A DNA stretch of 64,000 nt from Zasmidium citrigriseum (taxonomy: Eukaryota; Ascomycota; Dothideomycetes; Mycosphaerellales; Mycosphaerellaceae), in NCBI GenBank assembly GCA_002786025.1, contig NHNW01000036.1, positions 248,001 through 312,000 of the forward strand. Reading direction: 5' to 3'. A program made the position numbers and the translations under genes. Positions 9,648-19,760 of the stretch are shown here, in pieces (within the stretch, counting starts at the first letter, position 1; every line of letters begins with the position of its first letter). Under the pieces are notes generated by a model. It saw only the letters and a list, made by a program, of their open reading frames with translations. It was not told the origin of the DNA and did no database searches.

Positions 9648-12600
9648 CTATGGCTCGGGACGCTCCTCGCCGCGGATCCTCGACTTCGCCTCTAATGCCT
9701 TCAACGCTAGCTCCTCTGCCTCCTTCAACCGTCCTAGGTTCCGGTACGTCGATGCAAGGTTAGCCATACCTGCTAGCGTGTCGGGATGCTCCTCGCCGAG
9801 CATCCTCAACCTCGCCTCTACCACTTTCTCCTCTAGCACCTCTGCCTCCTTCCACCGTCCTTGGTTCCGGTACGTCGACGCGAGGTTAGCCATACCTGTC
9901 ATCGTGTCAGGATGCTCCTCGCCGAGCGTCCTCGATCTCGCCTCGAGCACCTTCTCCTCTAGCACCTCTGCCTCCTTCCATCGTCCTTGGTTCTGGTACG
10001 TCGACGCGAGGTTAGACATACTTATCAGGGTGTCGGGGTGATGGTTCCCTAGCGTTGCCTGCATCTTCTTCAACACTTGGGTAAGTAGCTCCTCCGCCTC
10101 CTTCCACCGTCCTTGACGCCGGTAGGTGTCTGCAACCTTACCCATACTTAATAGGGTGTCGGGATGATCGCCCCCTAGCATCACCTGCATCCTCTCGAGG
10201 ACTCTAGAGAGTAGCTCCTCCGCCCGCTCCCACCGTTCTTGACTATTCAAAACATCTGCTACCATCACAATGCTACGTAAACTTTCGATATTGTCGTCTC
10301 CGAATATCGATACTCTTGCCCGCATAGACTCCGTAGCCATCCACTCTGCTTCGGTCAACTGACCCTTAAGATATAGATACCATGCTGCATTGTACATTAC
10401 TAATGACCAACGTAATAGAGCGTTCTCGTGCAGCGGTCTGTAGTGCATAGCGGATTGTACGTGCGGCAAAAGTGTTTGGCAGATAGACCAGTTCTCGTAA
10501 TCTCCGGTTGGAAAAGCCCGACTAAGGCGGAGTAGAAAGCGGTCTCGGAAAACGTCTATCTCCTGCCGATTGTACAGCCAGATTTGGGTTGCGTCCTGTA
10601 CCAATCGATGCATTTCCCAAGTTGATGGATCTGTTGTGGCGGAGATGAAACAAAAGTCACGTAGCATCGCAATGTCTTCCTCGAACTCGTTGTACAGGAG
10701 GCTAGCACTTTTGTCGTCCGAGACATCTTCCGTGTCTTGCACGAGGATCTCTGGAATAGATCGACGGTCGCAAAAGCTCATGAAGGCGAGGCGGTTAGCG
10801 GCTGACCGTCGGGTCTGGGCAATGTACTCAAATGAGATCTGCCATGTGAGTAGAATCGAACTACGCTCCTTGTCATTTCCTCGATCCAGGAACTGGCCGT
10901 GTCGTAGAAGGCTGGTCTTTGATCGGTCGCTGTTCTCTAGTTCTTGCACGTACCGCTCCACCGAGTACATTGGACGCCTCCGTCGTACAAAGGCTGCTGC
11001 CTGCTTCATTGCAAGTGGGATATATTCGAGCGCCGCAGCTAATGTTTCATGGTCTTCAACATCTTCGTGACCTAGTATCTTTTCCAGGAGTTCCATCGCA
11101 GTACTGTTGTTCATTGGCGGGACCTCGACGATTTGGCTCAGTTGTACTATTCGTCGTGCTTCGCCCTTGCTTCGGGATGTCACAAGTACAGAACCATGGT
11201 CGCAGGAGGGCAGGTAGTCGATAAGCCGTCGTCGGTCCGCCGAGGCAGGCGCCTCTAGCAGAAAGGTAGCGTCGTCGACGTTGTCCAGCACGAGCAGCCA
11301 CCTGCCCTTACTCGGATCGCAGAGCCAGTCATGCAAGAGCTCGAAGATGTTCGCTTGTGGGTCGCGCCTTCCGTAAATCTTGGTCGCGTCTGCTATCTCG
11401 CGCACACCTTGCTCAAAGCGCGCCCTCGTACCCGCGTGCAGCCACAACACCCACGTCTGCGGCGACTCTTCGTGGATGCGGCGTACGAAATCGACGACCA
11501 GCTGGGTCTTGCTGCTCTCGTGTTAGCAGCATTCAATCAAAGTCGATGGTGTAAGAGATGTACCCTGTCCCGCCGAGCCCAATCAATGCGACCCACGCGC
11601 CTGGCGAGTCGAGTTTGACAGAGATTTCATCGCGCAGTGCAGGACGGTCGACGTAGTCTAGGTCAGGGATGAAAGGAATAGTCGATAATGGGCTCGGTGG
11701 CATTTCTGCACGCATATCAGTCTTGACCTTACATGCCAGATGGGATGGGATAACGGGATGCAGCACTTACCCAACGCCTCATAATCACTCATGCCAAAAT
11801 TACCCTCAACATCCTCCAAATCTACTTTCATGCCACTCTTTGCTGCTTGTTCGACAATTTTCTGCAGCATCATTTCGGCCAAAATCCTCGCCCCAGACTC
11901 ATTGAGGTCCGGAACATTGAGGTCCGGAACATGCTCTTGAGGCTCGCTTACATCTGCAGCGATGTCATTCGCCTCGATATCTTCCCATCGCAGGTTTGTC
12001 TCACTATGGTCGCCAGTGCGTGAGGATGGCTCACTACCAGCAGACATCTCTGCCGGGTCGACCGAGCTTTCAGGCGTTCTACCGGCGTCGCTGAGAGTCT
12101 CATCGAGCTGTGGAGCCAAAAGACTCAGAGCAATGTCAGTGAGGTGCATCGCAATGTGTTCTAGCAGCCGTTGCTTTCGCATTCCCGGCGCTTCCCCCTT
12201 TACGCCATCAGGCTGCGACTCGCACAACGGACAAGCATCGGCATCTCGAGGAACTCCACTCTTCCACTTGTGCCGAATGAAGGAATCTAGTTTGGGTCTG
12301 TCGAAATGATGCTCACTAGTCAAATGGGTTTCGTAGTCAATGCGCCGATGGAAAAGAAGGAGCCCATCAACGAATTGCCCACCAGATTCCATAGCATTGG
12401 TCGCCTTGTCACGTGGAAACTCGCACTTGTCGCAGTACCACCACAAGAGGTGAATGTTTTGGGTCCAGTCTTCTCCGTGCCTTTCGTCCATGTGGTCCGA
12501 CCACGGTTTAAAACCATGGAAGAAGTTGCCTGAATTTGCGCACTTTTCAGATAGACACACATACACTTGGAGGTCCTTATCAACATGAGCCCTATGACAG

Positions 12601-13799
12601 GCAAGTTAGATCAGATTCTAACGGCGGGGGAAAGGGACATCTCACTGCCAATTTTGATCGGAACACGACGCTTCTTGTGGGACGAGACAGTACGGACATT
12701 GGAAGTGAGATTCGTCCTCTTTGTATGGTTGAGGCTTGGGCGGATATTTCGTTTTCGTCTCTTCCTGGAGCTTCTGGGATTTGCCCATAACACTCGCAGA
12801 AGTTTTCGAATACCCGCGACTGACACGGAAGTCAAGGTCGGTTCGGGGTTTGGATGCTAGTGATTCAGGTATATGCGATTTCCCAGGGCCTTGCTCGGCC
12901 GGTGGGGCTGCTTGGAACTTGCGTGGAGCGGCAGATATGTTCGACGAGTGGGCAAAAGCGCTTTGTTCTGGTTGAAGTTGCCTTTCCAGCGCGGCTGTGT
13001 TCTCGTCATAGACCGGCTTGCGCTTTGCAGCGCGGTCACGACGATGGAGAAGGCCGTCTCTGCGAACCCTAAGTTGCTTGCTTAGCTGGTCCGTCAGAGT
13101 CGATCGTGCCGAGCTTAACATTCTTATGCTTAGCCACTTTCGACACAGAGTCTCGAACGCATCGCTATCCCAACGAACAGGTGTCGGCGAAGTCGTTGAC
13201 GGCTTGCGCACGATGCGTGCAAGATTGAGCAGTTCTCGCAATATTACAACTATTTCTCCCCACGGCTTGGCTCCCAACTTGTTGATAGTCTCTTCTGTCG
13301 AGTCAAGGCCGTCAAGTTCTTCGAGATGGAGGATTTTCTTGAATTGATCCCGGTCCGAGGACGCTGTTTCGTGATCTCAGGATACTGATCGTCTGGAGCA
13401 TATAGCAGAGTAACGACGCTCACCGTAGTTCAAATTACTCAGAATAACCTCCAGAAGAGCGATGAATGTGCGCGCAACGTCCTCGAAATCTGTAAGCAGT
13501 GCATCGAGTCGATGCTTTGGCTCTGCGCAGGCACCCGAGTATTGAATCCAGATTTCCAGCCTGTGCCTGAGCCTTTCAACGCAGAGACGTACTTTCTCGT
13601 CGCTTTCGTCCTCGATGAAGCGACGGAAGGCATCCCTACATTGCAGTGTAAGATCATAGATCGTCCGCGGATTTTCGCTTGTTGTATCTGGCGGTCTCCC
13701 ATGAGACTGCGGAGCCTGTCCGGAAATCTGATAGTGAGCGTCCTGCTGGGCCATCGCCGCGCGCAACTTCTCTGGGTCTGCTGTTGGAAAGAAACTCAT
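9648..13799 (-). CDS. NLR-like protein: acuF-type C2H2 fingers, NB-ARC NTPase, TPR repeats
   Basis: Five minus-strand exons (13424-13799, 12646-13375, 11771-12591, 11564-11705, 9648-11511) give 1,310 aa with all phases consistent. Order: a helical N-terminal region (about 1-170); Cys/His-rich zinc-finger block (about 350-510, starting FQCPYCLVPQEASC and containing YVCLSEKCANSGNFF and WYCDKCEFPRDK) of the type found in fungal acuF-like proteins; an acidic linker; an NB-ARC NTPase with P-loop GLGGTGKTQ (685-693, split by the last intron), Walker B WLLVLDNVDD and a YIPLAMKQAAAF motif (plant-type GLPLA); then C-terminal kinesin-light-chain-type TPRs of 42 residues. STAND/NLR proteins of this kind act as switches in fungal heterokaryon incompatibility and self/non-self recognition. 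It shares a 389-bp divergent promoter region with the S8-protease gene. The last repeat breaks off at EERPEP and stop, see findings. Confidence 0.9.
9655..10032. repeat. three tandem 126-bp units encoding 42-aa TPRs
   Basis: Units starting at 9655, 9781 and 9907 have an exact 126-bp period and are highly alike at DNA level (shared blocks such as gatgctcctcgccgag and ggtacgtcgacgcgaggtta between the two later units). On the minus strand they encode the final TPRs (GEEHPDT...MANLASTYRNQGRWKEAE). High DNA identity between repeats, not merely protein similarity, suggests recent exchange between units, as described for fungal NLR repeat arrays. Confidence 0.85.
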
Positions 13800-14188
13800 G
13801 TTTGCGGTCCAACGCGCTGGTGCCCGCGGCTTGAATGGTAAGCGGTAGTTGAGGAGAAGAATGGAGAGCGTTGGTGTGGAGAGAACTTGACGTGGAAGGG
13901 CTGACGGAAGAAGGCCGCACAAGCCCAGGGCTTACGTACAAGTGGCACAATCATGCATGTCGTGCCATACAAAGCGCCACTATCATTGGTTACAATCTGT
14001 GATCGCACATATATGGAAGATGCATTCTGCAGCCAGCTGCTCTTTGGGCACTCCAGCTGCCGCCGTGGGCATGCATGGGCATGCACCCCCTTCACGTGGA
14101 CGGCTGACTGATTTGAAGGCACACGTATGTCCGAGGACCCTTACCTGTTGTCCAGACTCTTTCCCTCCATCCCTTCAAATTCGCAGCC
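13800..14188. promoter_or_regulatory. shared divergent promoter region of NLR and protease genes
   Basis: These 389 bp separate two start codons pointing apart. They hold two GCATGC palindromes at 14069-14074 and 14079-14084, spaced by one helical turn, a CACGTG E-box at 14093-14098, a catgcatg palindrome at 13952-13959, and a pyrimidine-rich tract just before the protease ATG. Shared control of both genes is inferred from layout; the protein binding these sites is unknown. Confidence 0.5.
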
Positions 14189-16790
14189 ATGGACCATGGT
14201 GTCGAGCTGCTGACCTTTGCACTGACTATCACTTTTCGTCGACTTGGCTCATTGTCTGGCGGCACTGAATTCGGGTTCTTCTCCGTCCTGAAAGTCAAGC
14301 TGCTAAGATTGAAAGATGTTCTGCCGAATTTGTCCAGCGCAGGCCAGCCTTGTCCTGAGAGCCTGCAAGCAAAGATCATGCGGGTTGTGGGAGCCTACGA
14401 CGTCTTGATTGACGACCAAATAAAGGCCGACCTACCGCGCGCCAGAGTTCCTGCGGGCGAAAGAGCGAAGCTCGATCTTCTGTACCAAGTTACTAAGGAC
14501 GAAGCCCAAGCCGCCATGTACATCTGTCTCCGTGGCATCGACTTCGAGAAGCCTTATGCCAATTTGTTGCTCGACCATCTGGAGGTCTTGCTACAATACA
14601 CCGGTACCGGCAACATCAGTCCTCCGAGTCCCGTTATTGGACCTTCAGAGACAGCCAATATGAAGAGAGGGGACGCGAGCAAATTCGAAGTCTATACTCT
14701 CTTCAAAAGGTGGTACGAAGAGACATGTCCAGAACCCCAGCGACACGAGCTGAGATTGTTCCTCGGCTCTACGGAATTGAGCAAGGAAATTTTGCGCGTA
14801 TTTTGCTCAAACCAGCACCAGCGAAGCGAGCAGCGATGGCGTGCTGTCGACTTCTCACAACAGATGTCGAGAGAAAACCCACTAGGAAACCCCGACCCCA
14901 ATGGCTGCCATCTTTGTCGTGACTTGCACAGCACTTCACGATGGCCCAGCCGCGCGATTACATTTCATTATAACAGGAGCGTAGTATGGTCTGCTGGTCA
15001 AGGTGAACAGGTCAAACATCCTATTCCGGAGTTTCAAACGCTGGAGGTTTGGTTGCGAGCAGCCAACCACGACCCGACACTACGAGAATGCGCTGCATTT
15101 ATTTCCTGCGTCCTCGTACAGTCGCTGCTTTCGCTGTGCGGTACTCATTGGCTGCCCGCTGCCTGGGACTTACAGACGATATGGATACACAAAACCCCTG
15201 ACGGCTCTTCTGACGGCTACCAGACCCCGTACGCCGCATGTGATCTCCAGCAAGACGCTGCGAATGAGCAGGACCTTGCGCCTCATCCCTACTTCATGAT
15301 CAAGTTCGCAGTCCTGCTGTTGAAGATTGCTTTACCGGATGCCAGCTTTCATGAGAGGGATATCCTAGATGTCTGCGACCTCGATGACATCGTCCGCGAC
15401 CTCGACGAAGAAATCAGCAGATTTCTGTATCATGACGGCAAAGAAGTAAGCAATGGTCTCAGGCAAGCGGTGAAAATTTGCCAGAACTGGGGATTAACGC
15501 TCGGAAGCACGGATGCCACGCGCGAGTCGCTTATCAAGGAGATTCTTGGGTATCTCCAAGATGGTCTGTCCGCCGATAGCATCTACGAAAGATGTACAAG
15601 ATCATGGGGTCCCATGTCACAACTTGAGAATCGAAGTTTGATACCAGAGGATAGTTCGGGCACCAACAGAAAATACTATGATTTCTTCGATGGGAGCGAA
15701 AGCAAGGAAGATGCCAGAGGAGACGCGTGAGTGCTACTTGGTCTGGGAAAGCATTTGGTGCATTGAACTGACTACCTCTAAGTGCATCCAAAGACTGGTT
15801 GGCGATGATGGAAACAATGCGCAGAAACGTCTTCAGTACCCCTCCAGGGAATTCCAGACCAAGAGTCGCAGTACTAGACACTGGATTTGACCTCCGCGGC
15901 CCACATTTGGAAGACCAAATTGACCGAGTACAAGAGTGCAGGACGTGGATTGGACATGAAACAAACACGGAAGGTTGCACGATCAAGTTCCAGGACGAGG
16001 ATGGTCATGGCACATCCTGTGTGAGTGCATTGCTCCTAGTCTCGCCCGACTGCGATATATTCGTCGCACGAGTTTTTACCAGTCGAAACCCGATGCAAGA
16101 CGGACGTCCGCCAGCAGTCACTGCTCAGGGAGTAGCAAATGTAAGCATCCCAACACATTTTCGATCTCGCAACGTGCTAACTGATGTCACAAGGCGATCA
16201 GATATGCTGTGAACGTTTGGAAAGTCCACGCCATTTCCTTTTCAGCCGGGTTGGACGAAGACGTTCCATTTGTAGCGAGCGCTATCCTTTACGCCTACGA
16301 CAAACGTGTTCCGATCTTCGCAGCTGCCGCCAACTGCGGTCGCAACAAAGATGCAGCCTGGCCAGCATCTCATCTTAATACAATCTGTGTGTTTGCTTGT
16401 TCAGGCATGGGCACTCCATCTGCGAGTAATCCAAGTACCAGAGATGTTGGACTTCACTTCGCAGCTCTTGGAGAGCATGTACCGGTCTGGTCTAACCAAG
16501 TCGATGAGAACGGGGACTCAATACAGGTGCGCAAATCCGGTTCATCTTTCGCGACCCCTATCGTCACCGGTATCGCTACTTTGATCATGCAGGTTGTCCT
16601 CGATCGCGGTACCCCTGATGCGGATGAAACCCTGGACAGATTGAGGGACCCGCGTAGACTGGCTCGAGTCCTAGAAGAGATGCAAAGGGAATCGGGAGAG
16701 TACAAGTACCTCAGACCGTGGTTTTTCTTCATACAACGCAAGGACAACTATTTGTTCGAAAAAATCCGTGAACTTGTGTATCGTCGATAA
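14189..16790 (+). CDS. HET-Q2-like protein with C-terminal subtilisin (S8) protease domain
   Basis: Three exons (14189-15726, 15783-16140, 16194-16790) encode 830 aa. The C-terminal ~300 residues are a subtilase with all four active-site motifs: Asp545 in VAVLDTG, His588 in DGHGTS, oxyanion Asn679 in AAANCG, and Ser750 in GSSFATP. There is no signal peptide, so it works inside the cell, unlike secreted subtilisins. The first ~510 residues are a mostly helical region I cannot assign firmly; it resembles the N-terminal regions of fungal incompatibility-type proteins and contains LEVLLQYTG, closely matched by LEIWIQYSG in the neighbouring NLR. The gene diverges from the NLR and converges on the gasdermin-like gene 29 bp away. 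In Podospora, the subtilisin-like HET-Q2 cleaves the gasdermin HET-Q1 to trigger cell death; this is the obvious model. Confidence 0.9.
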
Positions 16791-16819
16791 TGAACATCTA
16801 CAGCCAGGTATTTCGTACA

Positions 16820-17620
16820 TCAACTAGAACTTCCCGTCTCCTCTACTCTCGAGCTCTCATCGAATTCTACTACCTCAAACACTTCGTCTTCGTTAGCCTG
16901 TTCTGCATCATCGAACAGAGCGTACTTCGTGAACGGAGTCTCGGCGACTGCGGCCTTGATGCTCTTGCGAATGCGAAGGAGCCGATATGCGAGAAGAAAT
17001 GGATGGGCTATGTTGCTGGTTGTGTCACTTCCTGTTGACTTGCTGTGACCAACTTCGGGACCAACAGAAACCGGAACGCCAACTCCAGTTCCATCCACCC
17101 CGATCTTAAATCGCCTCTCTGTTTTGCCTTCTCGGTGTATCTCAACGGTGGCATCTTCCGCGACCATAAGCCCCGCCACAAGGTAAACGTCAGTTCCTCG
17201 AGGCCAGGGCTTTGCGACGTTGGCGACTCTCGGATCCTCGCAGGCCTGTATTAGCTCGGGCGTTGATGGGTTGAACCAGGTAGTCTTCATTTCCCTGCAG
17301 TGGACCTTCAGACCATATGCGCGACGGTTTCCGATCTCAATGCCGCCGCCAATGCCTTGTATCGACGGTATGTCCGCCCAAAGCTTAACCTCGTGCGAAT
17401 TCTCCTCGGTACTGTTGTGCACCCAGTCCGTTTTGACAATCTCCTGAGGATCAGTCGCCGTAAGGAAAGCGCCTTTGTTGAGTATCATTTCAGGATTAGG
17501 AAGGTTGGAGCGCTTGTCATGCTTGATGATGGCTCCAAGTTTGATTTGGCCGTCGGGCTTGATCCCAAAGTGTGGAAGCAGCATAAACGACGGCACTTGT
17601 GCATCCAGCGGATTTGGCAT
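16820..17620 (-). CDS. fungal gasdermin-like pore-forming protein (HET-Q1/RCD-1 type)
   Basis: A single exon from the first ATG gives 266 aa. The run VPSFMLLPHFGI, then LGAIIKHDKRSNLPNPE, MKTTWFNPS, DVYLVAGLMVAEDATV, PFLLAYRLLRIRK and TKYALFDD is the conserved layout, as I recognise it, of fungal gasdermin-family proteins (RCD-1, HET-Q1). The short length and the acidic C-terminal tail of about 30-36 residues fit that family, in which a protease removes a ~5-kDa tail to free the pore-forming part. Phe230 and Phe236 are possible cut points, by analogy to cleavage after a Phe in HET-Q1. The frame stays open 13 codons upstream with a plausible FLLKSFVT segment but no ATG, so an upstream exon (acceptor at 17631-17632) may supply the true N-terminus. 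It is tail-to-tail with the S8-protease gene. Confidence 0.82.
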   Translation of the reverse strand: MPNPLDAQVPSFMLLPHFGIKPDGQIKLGAIIKHDKRSNLPNPEMILNKGAFLTATDPQEIVKTDWVHNSTEENSHEVKLWADIPSIQGIGGGIEIGNRRAYGLKVHCREMKTTWFNPSTPELIQACEDPRVANVAKPWPRGTDVYLVAGLMVAEDATVEIHREGKTERRFKIGVDGTGVGVPVSVGPEVGHSKSTGSDTTSNIAHPFLLAYRLLRIRKSIKAAVAETPFTKYALFDDAEQANEDEVFEVVEFDESSRVEETGSSS

Positions 17621-18102
17621 CGTGACAAAGCTTTTGAGTAGAAAGAGCACAATAGACAAAGAGATTTGAGAACGTATTCAACTGAAGTAGGGAACCTTCC
17701 GACGAGTCTGCTGCTTCCTCACCGGCCTCAAAGGCCAGAGGCAGGAGACTTATAGCCACTTGCGATCACACTGCTGGAAGCTCCTTTTTCCGTACGGGGG
17801 TGCAGTCGGCGCTTCTGTGAGATGCCGCGAGGATGATATGATATAATAAGCCATCCAATCGCATGTGCAGTGGACCGCGTAACGCATGTTCTCTAGGCAC
17901 GCTGGCGAAATAGAACAGTTGCAGTTGCAGACGGTCCTATCCTGTCGTTCGGGCTGTCGAGCGCCGGTAGCCGCTGATGCAATGCACGAATGGCCGGCGC
18001 TGAAAGCACAACGCTTTGTATCGAGGACAGTGGCGTCGCCGAGCCAAATGCTTTCACGGCGTGTATCAGGCCGACGACGCTTTGCAACGACCGTATCCTA
18101 TA
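17621..18102. other. intergenic, upstream of gasdermin-like gene, ending at a transposon
   Basis: About 480 bp that must hold the gasdermin promoter and possibly a short first exon. A pyrimidine-rich tract followed by CAAAAG at about 17631-17665 (minus strand) would make a good intron end. The stretch is of normal composition and stops at the left TA of the Tc1-type element. No second gene is supported. Confidence 0.45.
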
Positions 18103-18489
18103 CTGGGGTTTTCAAAACCTCGTGCCCACCCCGCTCAGGGCAGCCAAAAACCTCGGCCCAGAACTTTGCTAGTAAATCACACCAAAACTTCTGGACTCTC
18201 CTTCATTTTCTCCCAACCTTCATAATTTCCTTGTTGCTTAATATATCGGTGTTATATACTATTATAGGTGTTAGTAGCCTATAGGCCGCCGGTTACCTAA
18301 CCTCCGGGCGTAATATACCTACCGCCGCCGCCCTCGCCGCCGCTAAAGAGTACCCCCTTCGACTACCTCGCTATTAGATTACTGCTCTTCGAGAGCGTTT
18401 TAGTTAAGGCTAGAGTAGCCGTAATATCCGCCTAGTAACTAGTATTAGTAGAAGGTATATAGATAAGATAAGAAAGAATATATACGAGA

Positions 18490-19460
18490 CTAGAGAGGTA
18501 TATCTATCTACTAGCTTAAAGAATAGCCGTCTACGCCTTCTACTTCCTATTAAAGAGCAATCCTTAAAGATATTCCTTAATAATAACCCTACGGCCTACT
18601 TCGATAAGATATTATAGTATCTATATAATAAATATAAGAAGGTAGTTAGTACTACGACTCTTTATAGGGTTCTAGGCTCTATAGGCTAGATAAGGAAGAA
18701 GGCGACGAAGAAGGCGAGAGAGGCTAACCCTAAGGCGCGTACCCTCTTTAAACTTAGACAACTCGATATAGATTCTAATAGGGTTGTCTATATAGACGAG
18801 AGTGCTTCTAACGAGCGTATAGGCTAGCGTAAATATAGATAGTTACCGAAGGGTGTTAACTACTCTAAGAAGACTTCTATACACCGCTCTAAGCGATAGT
18901 CGATATTACTAGCGATAATAAAGGATAGATACCTTAAAGGCACCCTTATATACTAAGGATCTATTAACGGAGCCCGCTTTAAAGAGTAGTTTAAGTTTAC
19001 TATCTTACTACAGCTATAACTAAACTCGATTATTATAATAGATAATACGTCTATCTATAAACGAGACAACTACGTAGCTAGCTTAGCCGCTTTCTACGGG
19101 TATTAGGTTATCTATCTACCGCCCTACTTACCTAATTTCAACCCTATTAAGCAATCCTTCTTAGTATTAAAGGTATAGATTAAGAAGTATTAGATGTTGT
19201 ACAAGGCGTTTAAGACCTTTAGAGACTTCTTGTAATATATAATAATAGAGGTTAGTAGTAAGGACGCCGAGAGGTAGTTTCGGCGTAGTAGGTATAGGCT
19301 ATAGGTTAGAAAGTCTAAGGGGTTAGGCTTAGAGGGTATATCGATGTTAGGCTTTAGCTTTCGGAGGTTCTATACAACGCAATACTATACTAAATTTAAT
19401 AATATAAGTTAGCGGAGTGTCTATTAGATATGTAGAATCGCACTATATTAGACTAGTTAC
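18490..19460 (+). pseudogene. Tc1/mariner-type DDE transposase, destroyed by RIP
   Basis: Read on the plus strand with TAG/TAA standing for lost Gln or Trp codons, the order is a helix-turn-helix part (TTLYRVLGSIGWTRKKATK, with one stop at W), the first Asp in VVYIDESASNERIG, the second in IIIIDNTSIYKRDNY, and VIYLPPYLPNFNPIKQSF, clearly the LPPYSPDxNPIE signature with the last catalytic Glu now Lys (G-to-A). Stops are scattered throughout, so no protein is made. Limits are approximate. Confidence 0.8.
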
Positions 19461-19760
19461 AAAATAATAATGTAGTAGCAGTATAGTAGGTACCTATCGA
19501 TAGATAGGGGTATCTAGCTTATCTGCTAAGACCTTAGATTTCCTCCTTATAGATCCCCTATCTATAAAGCCGGCTTAGATTCTTTAGAAGCTTAATAACC
19601 TTCGACCCTTAATCGACCGCTAATAATACTATTATACGATAGGAAAATTATATACGGAAGGTCTATACACTTTATACTCTAATATATCTAAAGGGCTAAG
19701 AAAAAAAATAACTTAGTAGTAAGTTATAGTATAGTAAGGGTAGTAAATCCAGCTAGCTTG

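Noticed and set aside
11907..11936. Short direct repeat encoding PDLNVPDLN in the NLR linker
   Set aside because: A 15-bp duplication in a low-complexity acidic linker; ordinary slippage.
17517..17759. 80-residue minus-strand frame overlapping the gasdermin start
   Set aside because: It begins at a GTG, overlaps the gasdermin exon in another frame and has no domain. It may hold part of an upstream exon but is not a gene by itself.
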